From Pseudomonas sp. S31 (GTDB taxonomy: Bacteria; Pseudomonadota; Gammaproteobacteria; Pseudomonadales; Pseudomonadaceae), in assembly GCF_016648105.1 (NCBI RefSeq), contig NZ_JACVVE010000001.1, forward strand, positions 496,001 to 560,000: a stretch of DNA of 64,000 nt, in the 5' to 3' direction. Within the stretch, counting starts at the first letter, position 1; every line of letters begins with the position of its first letter. The translations under genes were made by a program, and so were the position numbers. The notes below the pieces were generated by a model that worked only from the letters and a program-made list of their open reading frames with translations, searched no databases and was not told where the DNA came from. Below, one piece after another: positions 8,942 to 17,918 of this stretch.

Positions 8942-10600
8942 TCAAATGGCGATTTGCAAATAGAATTCGGCTGGAGGGTATTCGGCGTCGAGGGTCGGAA
9001 TCGCGGCGATCAGCGAGCGCGTATAGGCATGGGCTGGGCGATCGAACACCGCGCGCACGGTGCCCATTTCCACCACTTGGCCGTCCTTCATCACCAACAC
9101 CCGCTCGCTGACGTGGTTGATCACCCCGAGGTCGTGGGAGATGAACAGGCAGGCCAGGCCAAGGCGCTGCTTGAGGTCGCCGAGCAACTCGAGAATCTGC
9201 GCCTGCACCGATACATCCAGTGCTGAAACCGGCTCATCGCAGATCAGAACCTGCGGCTCGCTCGCCAGCGCCCGGGCAATGGCGACACGCTGGCGCTGGC
9301 CGCCGGACAGGTCGGTGGGCCTGCGTGCCAGCAGAGCCGCGTCCAGACGCACCAGTTGCAGCAGTTGCTCAGCCCTGCCCCGCCACGCCCTGCGCGGCAA
9401 GCCAGCCACCGACAGGGCCTCGAACAGCACTCGCTGCACGGTATAACGCGGGTCGAAGGAACTCTGCGGATCCTGGAACACCACCTGTACCGCACGACGG
9501 GCCTGGCGCTTCTGGCTGTCGCTCAATTGTGTCCAGCGCTGCCCGGCGATCCAGACTTCGCCACTGTCGGCGCTTTCCAGGCCGAGGATCAGCCGGGTCA
9601 AGGTGGTCTTGCCGGAGCCGGACTCACCGACCACGCCCAGCGTCTCGCCTCGACGCAGTTGCAGGGACGCCTCCTTGAGCACAGTCCGCCGGCGCCCGTC
9701 AGGCCCGACGAAGGACTTGCTCAAGCCGCAGGCTTCGAGCACCACCTCCCCGAGGTTTTCAGCCTGTGCCTCGACCAACGCCAACGGCTGGCGCTGGGGC
9801 TGGAAATGCACCGCTCGCGCCGCACGCAACAGCGACTGGGTGTAGGCATGCCGAGGGTCGTGCAGCACTTGCTCGGTGCTGCCCTGCTCGACAATCACGC
9901 CGTGGTGCATCACCGCGACGCGATCGGCCAGGCGTGCCACCACCGACAGGTCATGGCTCACCATCAGCAAGGCGTTTTCCTCAGCGCGCAGGTTTTCCAG
10001 CAAGGCAATGATTTGTGCCTGCACCGTGGCGTCCAGCGCCGTGGTCGGTTCGTCTGCGATGATCAGCTGCGGATTGCAGGCAATCGCCGAGGCAATCAAG
10101 GCCCGTTGGCGAAGCCCGCCGGACAACTGCCACGGGTACTGGCTGGCGCGCAACTCCGGCTCGGGAACACCGACCGCACGCAGCAGCTCCAGTACCCGCA
10201 GGCGCCGAGCCTCGGCCTTGAGCATGGTGTGCAGGTGCAACGGCTCCTCGACCTCGGCGCCAACCCGCCGTAGCGGGTCCAGCGCACCGAGGGCGTCCTG
10301 CATGACAAAACCGATACGGGCTCCGCGCAGGCGCTGCCAGGAGCGCTCATCGAGCTGGCGCAGGTCGGTGCCCTGGAACGCCAGCTTGGCCGCCTCGATC
10401 CGGGCACCTTTGCCAGTGAGCCCGGCCAGGGTGCGAGCGGTCACGCTCTTGCCCGAGCCGGACTCACCGACGATTGCCAGGCATTCGCCGCGCTCGATCT
10501 GCAGGCTGACGCCATGCAGCACCGGCCGAGCCTGGCCGAAGGCGACCGTCAGGTCACGTATCTCGACCAACGGGCCGAGGGTATGGATGTTGCCACTCAT
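8942..10600 (-). CDS. ABC transporter ATP-binding protein, two fused ATPase domains (second system)
   Basis: 552 residues with two ATPase domains. Domain 1 has Walker A GESGSGKS at 45-52, signature [15 protein letters not shown] and Walker [14 protein letters not shown]. Domain 2 has Walker A GESGSGKT near 327, signature [16 protein letters not shown] and Walker [12 protein letters not shown]. Both carry the Dpp-type HAYTQSLL/HAYTRSLI tails. It is paralogous to the 2114-3829 ATPase. The ATG at 10598-10600 overlaps the permease stop by 4 bp. It serves the importer whose other parts lie at 10597-11484, 15286-16218 and 16215-17918. Confidence 0.93.
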   Translation of the reverse strand: MSGNIHTLGPLVEIRDLTVAFGQARPVLHGVSLQIERGECLAIVGESGSGKSVTARTLAGLTGKGARIEAAKLAFQGTDLRQLDERSWQRLRGARIGFVMQDALGALDPLRRVGAEVEEPLHLHTMLKAEARRLRVLELLRAVGVPEPELRASQYPWQLSGGLRQRALIASAIACNPQLIIADEPTTALDATVQAQIIALLENLRAEENALLMVSHDLSVVARLADRVAVMHHGVIVEQGSTEQVLHDPRHAYTQSLLRAARAVHFQPQRQPLALVEAQAENLGEVVLEACGLSKSFVGPDGRRRTVLKEASLQLRRGETLGVVGESGSGKTTLTRLILGLESADSGEVWIAGQRWTQLSDSQKRQARRAVQVVFQDPQSSFDPRYTVQRVLFEALSVAGLPRRAWRGRAEQLLQLVRLDAALLARRPTDLSGGQRQRVAIARALASEPQVLICDEPVSALDVSVQAQILELLGDLKQRLGLACLFISHDLGVINHVSERVLVMKDGQVVEMGTVRAVFDRPAHAYTRSLIAAIPTLDAEYPPAEFYLQIAI

Positions 10601-11484
10601 AGGGGTTTTCCTTCACTGCGGCGCAGCAGTTCTCGGCCGATGGCACTGATGGAAACCACGGTCAGGGTGATGACCAGGGCCGGCCACGCCACCAGCCACG
10701 GCGCATTGGCCAGGAAGCTGCGGCCGATGGCCATCATCCCGCCCCACTCCGGCGCCGGTGGCGGCGCGCCGAAGCCGAGAAAGCTCAAGGCCGCCCCGGC
10801 GGTGATGGTGCCGCCCATGCCGATGATGGCGAGGATCAGTACCGGTTTGCAGGCGTTGGGCAGGATGTGCCGCAGGACCACCGCCAGTTGCGGCTGTCCC
10901 AAGGTCACCGCTGCCTCGACGTAGCCGGTCTGCCGTACGTTGAGCGTCTGGGCCCGCACCAGCCGGGCATAGCGTGGTACACCCGCGATGCCCAGCGCGA
11001 GGATCAGGTTGGTGGTGCCCTGGCCGAAGAAAGTGATGATCACCAGCGCCAGCAGCAAGTCGGGGAACGCCAGCAGTACATCGATACCGCGCATCAGCGC
11101 GGCATCCAGCCAGCGCGGGCCGAGGCCTGACAGCAGGCCGACCAAGGTGCCCCAGGCCAACGCCAGAGCGGTGGCTGCCAGGCCGATGAACAATGAGGAG
11201 CGCACGCCAAAGATCAACCGGCTCAATACGTCCCGTCCGTTCTCGTCCGTACCCAGCCAGTACGTGGTATTGGGCGGCTGGAAGGCCAGGCGCGCACTGG
11301 CATCCAGCGGGTCATACGGCGCCAGCCACTGCGGCCCGGCCGCGGCCAGCAACAGCAGCAGGACCAGAACACCCGCGGCCCACACCCCGGGTCGCAGCAG
11401 CGCCCAACGCCCCAGGCCCGGCATGGGGTTGGCGCTACCGCCGGGCTGCGCAGCGGTGATGACGCTTTCGATTCCCTGGGACAT
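10597..11484 (-). CDS. ABC transporter permease, DppC/GsiD type (second system)
   Basis: A 295-residue inner-membrane permease. Seen: the N-terminal helix (AAGVLVLLLLLAAAGPQWLA), the WLGTDENGRDVLSRLIFGVR segment typical of DppC, and an EAA loop around YVEAAVTLGQPQLAVVLRH. Its stop overlaps the ATPase start. Oddly, its DppB partner is 3.8 kb upstream at 15286-16218, with three enzyme genes between the two permeases; in operon B the two are adjacent. Same strand and short gaps (45 bp to the aldo/keto reductase) keep it in operon A. Confidence 0.92.
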   Translation of the reverse strand: MSQGIESVITAAQPGGSANPMPGLGRWALLRPGVWAAGVLVLLLLLAAAGPQWLAPYDPLDASARLAFQPPNTTYWLGTDENGRDVLSRLIFGVRSSLFIGLAATALALAWGTLVGLLSGLGPRWLDAALMRGIDVLLAFPDLLLALVIITFFGQGTTNLILALGIAGVPRYARLVRAQTLNVRQTGYVEAAVTLGQPQLAVVLRHILPNACKPVLILAIIGMGGTITAGAALSFLGFGAPPPAPEWGGMMAIGRSFLANAPWLVAWPALVITLTVVSISAIGRELLRRSEGKPL

Positions 11485-11529
11485 CGCCCTTTTCCTCTCG
11501 ACAACGGCCGCGTGGCGGCCTGGACTGGC

Positions 11530-12582
11530 CTACGGCGCCGGGTTGGGAATGCGTTGGTGAATGGCTTGCACCTTCGCCTTGATGTCATCGCTCAGCGTCA
11601 CATCCAGTGCGCTGAGGTTGTCGTGCAGTTGCGCCAGGCTGGTCTGCCCGGTCAGGGCGCTGGTGACGAAGGGTTTGTCGAACAGATAAGCCAGCCCCAG
11701 TTGCGCCAGGGTAAGGCCGTGCTGGCGGGCGATCTCGACATAGCCGGCGATGGCCTCTTGGGCAGACGGACTGTCGTAGCGGTTGAAGGTGCGGTACACC
11801 GACGACAGCCGCGAACCTTCAGGCCGCGCGCCATTGAGGTACTTGCCGGTCAATGCGCCGAAGGCCAGGGGCGAATAGGCCAGCAGGCCGACGCCTTCGC
11901 GATGGCTGAACTCCGACAACCCGCCTTCGTACAGGCGATTGAGCAGGCTGTAGGGGTTCTGCACGCTGACGATCCTGGGCAGCCCCAAGCGCTCACTGTG
12001 CTTGAGAAATTGCCCGACGCCCCACGGCGTCTCGTTGGACACACCGATGTGCCGGACCTTGCCGGCCTTGACCTGGTCGGCCAGCACCGACAAGGTTTCC
12101 TCGATGGCCACGCTTCCCGCATCGTCCTGGTAGGGGTATTCACGCTGCCCGAAGATATTGGTCGTGCGGTCGGGCCAGTGCAGTTGATAGAGGTCCAGGT
12201 AGTCGGTCTGCAGCCGCTTGAGGCTACCGTCCAGCGCTTCGACGATGTTGCGCCGGTCATGCCGGCTCAGACCGTCGCGGATATGCCGTTGGCCATTGGC
12301 ATCACGCGCGGGGCCGACGATCTTGCTCGCCAGCACCACGTCGGCGCGGCGCCCACTGGCGGCAAGCCAGCTACCGATATAGCGCTCGGTGGTGCGCCAG
12401 GTTTCGGCCTGGGTGGGCGTGGGGTACATCTCGGCCGTATCGATCAGGTTGACGCCGTGGTCCAGTGCCAGCTCGATTTGCTGGTGTGCCTCGCTTTCGC
12501 TGTTCTGATGGCCCCAGGTCATGGTGCCCAGGCCGAAGATGCTGACTTGGATATCGCTGTTGCCCAATTGGCGGTAACGCAT
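11530..12582 (-). CDS. NADP(H)-dependent aldo/keto reductase (Tas/YghZ-like)
   Basis: A 350-residue TIM-barrel oxidoreductase. The N-terminus MRYRQLGNSDIQVSIFGLGT and the catalytic DTAEMYP (Asp and Tyr), ASKIVGP (Lys) and LYQLHWPD (His) segments give the full aldo/keto reductase tetrad. The longer inserts are like E. coli Tas. ATG 12580-12582 with AAAGGA upstream was preferred to an ATG 42 bp further up. It lies between the monooxygenase (38 bp) and the permease (45 bp) in operon A. It could reduce an aldehyde or ketone released when C-S bonds are oxidised, which is inference. Confidence 0.9.
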   Translation of the reverse strand: MRYRQLGNSDIQVSIFGLGTMTWGHQNSESEAHQQIELALDHGVNLIDTAEMYPTPTQAETWRTTERYIGSWLAASGRRADVVLASKIVGPARDANGQRHIRDGLSRHDRRNIVEALDGSLKRLQTDYLDLYQLHWPDRTTNIFGQREYPYQDDAGSVAIEETLSVLADQVKAGKVRHIGVSNETPWGVGQFLKHSERLGLPRIVSVQNPYSLLNRLYEGGLSEFSHREGVGLLAYSPLAFGALTGKYLNGARPEGSRLSSVYRTFNRYDSPSAQEAIAGYVEIARQHGLTLAQLGLAYLFDKPFVTSALTGQTSLAQLHDNLSALDVTLSDDIKAKVQAIHQRIPNPAP

Positions 12583-12620
12583 GGCGGTTCCTTTATTCAA
12601 AAGTGAGCACGACGCAGGCT

Positions 12621-13973
12621 TCAAGCCTGCAGCGCGTATTGGTTGCTCGGAAATGGCAGCCCGAGGTGCTCGCGGAGCGTGCTGCCTTGGTATTCGTGGC
12701 GGAACAGGCCGCGCTTTTGGAGCAGCGGTACCACTTCATCGACGAAGACCTCGACGCCGGACGGGAACATGTCCGGCATGATGTTGAAGCCGTCGGCGGC
12801 GTGCGCCAGGTACCAGTGGCTCAAGGTCTCGGCCACCTGCTCGGGCGTCCCCACCAGCAGCCGATGACCGACCAGGATCCGTCGCGACAATTGCCGGATG
12901 CTGAGGTTTTCCCGCCGTGCCAGGTTCAGTTGCGCTTCCAGGAATCCCTGTGACCCGCGCTCGAAATCCGCAACCGCGCCGATGCGCGCCCAAGGCAACG
13001 GCGCGTCCGGGTCCAAATCGCTGGCCGCGATGCCGATGCGCCCCGCCACTTGCTCCAGCAGGCCGTGCTCACCGTGCCAGGCGTTAAGCTCGTCGAAACG
13101 TGCATGGGCCTCGGCTTCGGTGCTGCCGATCACCGTCGACAAGCCCGGCATGATCTTCAGGTATTCGGGGTTGCGCCCCCAGCGCACGGCCCGCGCCTTC
13201 ATCTCGCGATAGAACTGCTGGCCGTCTTCCAGGGTGGTCTGGGTAGTGAAAATCGCATCGGCGTACCGCGAACCGAGTGACTTGCCGCCTTCCGACGAGC
13301 CGGCCTGCACCAGCACCGGCCGGCCCTGAGGCGAGCGCGGTACGTTCAACGGGCCCTTCACGGAGAAATGCTGGCCGACGAAATCTATGCTGTGCACCTT
13401 GCTCGGGTCGGCGAAGCGCCCGCCACGGGCATCCCCGATGATTGCGTCGTCTTCCCAGCTGTCCCACAACTTGAGGGTGACGTCGATGAACTCGTCGGCG
13501 CGGGCGTAGCGGTCGACGTGCAGCGGCGCACCCGCCAGGCCGAAGTTCTGGGCTGCGGCATCGCCAGCGTTGGTCACCACGTTCCAGGCGGCCCGGCCAC
13601 CACTGATGTGGTCCAGCGAGGCGAACCGCCGGGCGATATTGAACGGGTCGTTATAGGTGCTCGATGCAGTGGCGATCACCCCGATACGCTGCGTGGCCAG
13701 GGCCACGGCGGTCAACAGCACGGTCGGTTCCAGGCGCCCGGCAGGCTGCTTCGATACGTCACCGGCCAGCGCCGGGCCGTCGGCGAGAAAGATCGCGTCC
13801 AGGCAACCGCGTTCGGAGATCCTCGCGATATTGCGATAGTACTCGACATCGAGATAGGCGTTGGCCGCCACTTCGGCACTGCGCCAGGCACCGGAATGCG
13901 CACCGAAGCCGAGGATATTCATGCCCAGGCTCATCTGCCCGCCACGCAGGTTGCTGCTGCTCACGGTGCTCAT
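12621..13973 (-). CDS. NtaA/SnaA/DszA-family FMN-dependent monooxygenase
   Basis: 450 residues of the luciferase-like superfamily. Seen: MSLGMNILGFGAHSGAWR at the N-terminus, CLDAIFLADGPALAGD, RRFASLDHISGGRAAWNVVT (family core) and GRPVLVQAGSSEGGKSLGSR (FMN phosphate site). It resembles DszA-like monooxygenases and is distinct from the 7511-8932 enzyme. The ATG at 13971-13973 overlaps the stop of the DszC-like gene by 4 bp, so the two enzymes are probably made together. A DszC-DszA pair could carry out successive oxygenation and C-S cleavage of one substrate, as in the 4S pathway; the compound itself is unknown. Confidence 0.9.
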   Translation of the reverse strand: MSTVSSSNLRGGQMSLGMNILGFGAHSGAWRSAEVAANAYLDVEYYRNIARISERGCLDAIFLADGPALAGDVSKQPAGRLEPTVLLTAVALATQRIGVIATASSTYNDPFNIARRFASLDHISGGRAAWNVVTNAGDAAAQNFGLAGAPLHVDRYARADEFIDVTLKLWDSWEDDAIIGDARGGRFADPSKVHSIDFVGQHFSVKGPLNVPRSPQGRPVLVQAGSSEGGKSLGSRYADAIFTTQTTLEDGQQFYREMKARAVRWGRNPEYLKIMPGLSTVIGSTEAEAHARFDELNAWHGEHGLLEQVAGRIGIAASDLDPDAPLPWARIGAVADFERGSQGFLEAQLNLARRENLSIRQLSRRILVGHRLLVGTPEQVAETLSHWYLAHAADGFNIMPDMFPSGVEVFVDEVVPLLQKRGLFRHEYQGSTLREHLGLPFPSNQYALQA

Positions 13974-15244
13974 ACGGCGCTCGCTTCGTCACGGACATTG
14001 TCACCCAGCTTCTCGGCATCGGCCGCTTGCAGGCTGCGCCACGCTGCATTCGGCGTGATGTCGTTGAGGTAGAAGTTGCCCAACGCCCGCTCGCGGTATA
14101 TCGCCGGGTTGTGGGAGGCCAGGGTCCGCGCATTGCGCCAGTGGCGATCGAAGCGTCGGGTTTCGCTGGTGGCCGAAGCCCCCCCTACCTCGAACAGCAA
14201 GGTGGTGGCCTCCAACACCTGCTCAAGGACGATCTGCTGCGCCTGGTAGGCGCGGATCTCGGCCTCCGTGTAGTGCTGCTCGACGGCGTAGCCACCCTGC
14301 TCCGCGTCATGCACCTCCTGCAGCACATGCGCCACCGCCAGTACCTGCGCGCGAGCGGCATAGGCCAGGCTGGACAGCCGGCCGACGACCCGTTGCACCA
14401 GCGGGTCGTCCTTGGGGCTGGACTGCCCCGGAATGCCGAACGCCCGGGTACGCCCCTTGACGAAGTCGGTCGCGTCGCGCAGCACGGCCTGGGCGATGCC
14501 GGCCAGGGTGGCGAGGTGGAACAGCTGATAGAACGCGCTGAGGTAAGACTCGCCGCGCAGTTCGTCCTTCTTGAAACGTCGCACGATGTGCTGCTGCGGG
14601 ACCTTCACCCCCGCAAAGCGCGTGGTGCCACTGCCGGTCAGGCGCTGGCCGAACCCGTCCCAGTCATCGATCACCGAGACGCCATCGGCGTCGGTGGGCA
14701 CCGAGACGCTGACGAAATCATCGCCATCCAACGCGACCGCAGCGATCCAGTCGGCGTACAGGGTGCCGGTGCAATAGAACTTCTCGCCGTTCAACAACCA
14801 GCCAGCTTCGGGCTCGCCTGGTGCCTGCGCAACGAGGCTCACCGAGTTGCGGGTGGTGTCGGTACGCTCGGCCATCGCCGCGCCCCAGAGCTGGCCGGCC
14901 GCTACCTTGGGCAGCCAGTAGTCCTGCGATGCCTGGTCGAGGCTGGACAACCGGCCTTCGACGAAGCCGAAGTGGGCGCGAACGATCTGCGGCAGATTCG
15001 AGTCGGCCTCGCCCAGCTCGATCAGCAAACGAAACAGTTGTGGCAGGCTGGCACCCAGGCCCCCTTGCGCCTGCGGTACGCGCAAGGCGCCGAAGCGTGC
15101 GTCGCGCAGCCACTGCACGGCATCGAAGGCCAGTTCACGCTGTTGCTCGCGGGCCACGGCACTCTCGGCGATCCGCGAGAACACCTCGGTGAAGCGTTGT
15201 TGCAGGTCGTCCCAGGTCACATCGGAAGGGTTGGCGTTACTCAT
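13970..15244 (-). CDS. Acyl-CoA dehydrogenase-fold flavin monooxygenase (DszC/SfnB-like)
   Basis: 424 residues. The N-terminal helical domain has WLRDARFGALRVPQAQGGLG. The mid-domain has GWLLNGEKFYCTGTLYADWI, the C-terminal helical bundle contains TLLFEVGGASATSETRRFDR, and HWRNARTLASHNP is near the end. The WLLNGEKFYCTGTLYADW and HWRNARTLASHNP blocks match the DszC/SfnB branch of the family rather than beta-oxidation enzymes. ATG 15242-15244 has AAGGAAA upstream; a longer frame with start at 15289 would overlap the permease gene. Its stop overlaps the DszA-like gene by 4 bp. Confidence 0.87.
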   Translation of the reverse strand: MSNANPSDVTWDDLQQRFTEVFSRIAESAVAREQQRELAFDAVQWLRDARFGALRVPQAQGGLGASLPQLFRLLIELGEADSNLPQIVRAHFGFVEGRLSSLDQASQDYWLPKVAAGQLWGAAMAERTDTTRNSVSLVAQAPGEPEAGWLLNGEKFYCTGTLYADWIAAVALDGDDFVSVSVPTDADGVSVIDDWDGFGQRLTGSGTTRFAGVKVPQQHIVRRFKKDELRGESYLSAFYQLFHLATLAGIAQAVLRDATDFVKGRTRAFGIPGQSSPKDDPLVQRVVGRLSSLAYAARAQVLAVAHVLQEVHDAEQGGYAVEQHYTEAEIRAYQAQQIVLEQVLEATTLLFEVGGASATSETRRFDRHWRNARTLASHNPAIYRERALGNFYLNDITPNAAWRSLQAADAEKLGDNVRDEASAV

Positions 15245-15285
15245 GGTTTTTCCTTGTTCAGAGAGGTTCAGCCGGCGTGGCGCGC

Positions 15286-16218
15286 TCACTCATGGGCACC
15301 GCGCGGGTCGATCCAACGGTTGATCAGGTCGACGGCCAGGTTGACGAGCACGTACACCGCTGCGGCCAGTAGCGTTACGCCCAGTACCATCGGTACGTCC
15401 TTGTTGCTGGCGGCATCGAGCATCAGACGGCCCAGCCCCTGGCGGGCGAAGAGCAATTCGATGACCACTGCGCCGCCCAGCAGACTGGCGAAGATGAAGC
15501 CAGCCAGAGTCACCAGCGGCACCAGCGCATGGCGCAGTGCATGACGCAGGCGCACTGCAGTTTCCGACAGCCCGCGGGCGCGGGCCATGGCGATGAAGGA
15601 TTGCTCCAGGGTGTCCTCCAGCGACTGTCGCAGCAGTTGCGCCAGAACCGCCGCCACCGGCAGTGCCAGCGCTACGGTTGGCAGGATCAACGCGCGCCAG
15701 CCGTTGGAGCCGGACGGCGGCAGCCAGTGCCAGTAAAAGGAAAACACCAGCAGCAGCAAAATGCCGATGACGAAGGACGGTGCCGAGGCGAGGACCAGTT
15801 CACTGCCCGAGGCCAACGAGCGCACCCATGGCGCGCGGTTGGCGGTCAGGATCGCGCAGACCAGCGCCAACGTGACGGCCAGCAGCCCAGCACTGATCGA
15901 CAGCTCGACGGTGGCGCCGATCTGCTCGCCAATGGCCTGGGCAACCGGAATGCGCAGGCGGTAGGACTCGCCCAGATCGCCCTGCAGCAATCGACCCAGG
16001 TAGTCTCCGTATTGCACGATCAGCGGTTGGTCCAGGCCATACTCGGCGCGCACCTGCGCCAGCAGTTCCGGTGTGGGCAGCGCCTCGGGCCCGCCGAGAA
16101 TCGCCAGCGCGGTGTCGCCACCACTGAAGTTCACCGCCAGAAAGGTCAGGCTCGCCGCCCCCCACAGCACGCCGATCCCGGCCAGCAAGCGCAGGGCGAT
16201 ACGTTTGAACAGGTTCAT
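15286..16218 (-). CDS. ABC transporter permease, DppB/GsiC type (second system)
   Basis: A 310-residue integral membrane protein. Seen: the N-terminal helix, then GGDTALAILGGPEALPTPEL, VRAEYGLDQPLIVQYGDYLG, and an EAA loop in ARARGLSETAVRLRHALRHA. The usual MPGDP of DppB after the first helix is FSGGDT here. Paralogous to the 4686-5678 permease. The ATG at 16216-16218 overlaps the lipoprotein stop by 4 bp. It is followed by a 41 bp gap and then the DszC-like enzyme rather than the partner permease. Confidence 0.92.
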   Translation of the reverse strand: MNLFKRIALRLLAGIGVLWGAASLTFLAVNFSGGDTALAILGGPEALPTPELLAQVRAEYGLDQPLIVQYGDYLGRLLQGDLGESYRLRIPVAQAIGEQIGATVELSISAGLLAVTLALVCAILTANRAPWVRSLASGSELVLASAPSFVIGILLLLVFSFYWHWLPPSGSNGWRALILPTVALALPVAAVLAQLLRQSLEDTLEQSFIAMARARGLSETAVRLRHALRHALVPLVTLAGFIFASLLGGAVVIELLFARQGLGRLMLDAASNKDVPMVLGVTLLAAAVYVLVNLAVDLINRWIDPRGAHE

Positions 16219-17918
16219 GGTTGCCCCCGGTCCAGCCAGATGCTGGGGAAATAAGGCACGTTGTGCGAGGTGTCGAAAATCACACCCTTCACCTCGCGGC
16301 GATAGGCGGCCAGGACCTGGCTCTCGGTCGACGGTACCGCCGGTACAGTTTCGGCCAGGCGCTTCTGGGCCTCGCCATACAGGCGTTGAAGGGTTTGCGG
16401 ATCACGCGACTGGCGGGCGGCGGTGAGCACCCGGTCCAGCTCGGCGTCGCGGAACTTGCCTGCGTTCTGGCCGATCAGCTTCGCCGTGCTGATCGACTGG
16501 CTGTGGTACAGCACGAACAAACCATCTGGCGTATTGGTGTGCCAGTAGCCGGCGGCCAAGGCCTGAAACTTGCCGGCATAGCGGCGCTCGGTGACACGAG
16601 TCAGCGGCAGCATTTCGATGGGCATCTCGAAGCCCACCTTCTTCAGGTCGGCCTGGATCGCCACCGAAACACTGGCCGGGAATGCCGGGTTGTCGTAGGT
16701 CAACAAGGTGGCCTTCAGGCGCTGGCCATTGCGGGTGCGGTAGCCCTGGGCGTCGCGCCCGGTCCAGCCAGCCTGATCGAGCAGTGCATTGGCGGCGTCA
16801 ATGTCGTAGGCCAGGGCATCGATGTTGGGCTGATAGAAACGGGTATTGGCGGCGAGAAAGTCTGCCTTGGCGATGAGTTCGCCAAAGCCGGAAATCCAGG
16901 CCAGTCCTTCGCGATCGATGGCCTTGGCCACCGCACGCCGTACGAGTACGTCGTCGAAAGGTGGCTGCTCGACATTGAACGTCATGCTGCGGCTGGGGTT
17001 GCCTTTGCGGATACGGCTACGCAGCACCAGTTCGGGGTTGGCGCGGATTGCCGCGGCGTTCTGTGGCGGTGCGTCCAAGGCAAAATCCGACTGCCCGGAC
17101 TCCAGCGAGGTGAAACGGATCATTGCCTCGGGTACGTAGCTGAGCTCAATCCGGTCCAGGTAGGCCTCACCCACATGTCGAGTCACCGGCGGCGCCCAGT
17201 TATAACCGTGACGCTTGACGAACACTGCGCCCTGATCACGGGTGTAACGCTGCAACACAAAGGGCCCGCTGCCGACCGGATGCTCGGCGATGCTCTTCGG
17301 TGCTTCACGAATCTGCTTTGGCGAGATCATGCCCAACCAGGACTGCGCCAACACATCAAGAAACGGCGTGTAGGGTTCGCGCAAATGGGCTTCGAAGGTG
17401 TATTCGTCGATGACCTTGCCACCGGTATAAGGCGCGATGTACGCCGCAGCCAGCGGTGATTTGGTGGCTGGGTCGCGCATATGATCAAGGTTGGCCTGCA
17501 GGGCTGCGGCATTGAAACGCTCGCCGTCGCTGAAGGTCACGTCGTCGCGCAGGTGGAAGGTGTAGATCTTGCCGTCTTCGGAAATCTCCCAGGACTTGGC
17601 CAGCCAGGGCGAAATGTTGCCCTGCTCATCCTGGGCCACCAGGCAGTCGAACAGAATCCGGCCCATCCACTGCATGTTGCCGTTGGATAACGCATGGATG
17701 TCGAAGCTGCCGGCGTCCGAAGCGGCAGACACTCGCAGCGTGCCACCAGAGCGCCCCGGCGCCTGCTCGTGAAAGTCAGATGCGGGATAGGTCACCACGC
17801 CGTCGACAAGCGCTCCGTCGGCATGCGCAGTGGCGGACGTCGGCGGCGATGCCGGTGAACAGGCACTGATCGCCAGATATAAAGAAAGCGCAACGGTTGA
17901 TTTGAAGAGTGCGACCAA
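16215..17918 (-). CDS. ABC transporter substrate-binding lipoprotein (SBP family 5), TTG start
   Basis: 567 residues with a short export signal ending in a lipobox (LAISAC, Cys about 20). Family-5 binding protein features: GGTLRVSAASDAGSFDIHAL, SWEISEDGKIYTFHLRDDV, FSDGERFNAAALQANLDHM and DQAGWTGRDAQGYRTRNGQR. No ATG fits this frame near the signal sequence; TTG at 17916-17918 is preferred because AAGGA lies 7 bases upstream. It is the first gene of operon A, about 49 bases downstream of the predicted sigma-54 start. It should be the ligand receptor of the importer with permeases at 15286 and 10597. Confidence 0.92.
   Translation of the reverse strand: MVALFKSTVALSLYLAISACSPASPPTSATAHADGALVDGVVTYPASDFHEQAPGRSGGTLRVSAASDAGSFDIHALSNGNMQWMGRILFDCLVAQDEQGNISPWLAKSWEISEDGKIYTFHLRDDVTFSDGERFNAAALQANLDHMRDPATKSPLAAAYIAPYTGGKVIDEYTFEAHLREPYTPFLDVLAQSWLGMISPKQIREAPKSIAEHPVGSGPFVLQRYTRDQGAVFVKRHGYNWAPPVTRHVGEAYLDRIELSYVPEAMIRFTSLESGQSDFALDAPPQNAAAIRANPELVLRSRIRKGNPSRSMTFNVEQPPFDDVLVRRAVAKAIDREGLAWISGFGELIAKADFLAANTRFYQPNIDALAYDIDAANALLDQAGWTGRDAQGYRTRNGQRLKATLLTYDNPAFPASVSVAIQADLKKVGFEMPIEMLPLTRVTERRYAGKFQALAAGYWHTNTPDGLFVLYHSQSISTAKLIGQNAGKFRDAELDRVLTAARQSRDPQTLQRLYGEAQKRLAETVPAVPSTESQVLAAYRREVKGVIFDTSHNVPYFPSIWLDRGQP

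Noticed and set aside
13664..15544. 626-codon open frame on the plus strand across the DszA/DszC-like genes
   Set aside because: It is antisense to two well-supported enzyme genes and the permease, and its composition (Arg/Ala/Gln-rich, no fold signature) is that of a high-G+C shadow frame.
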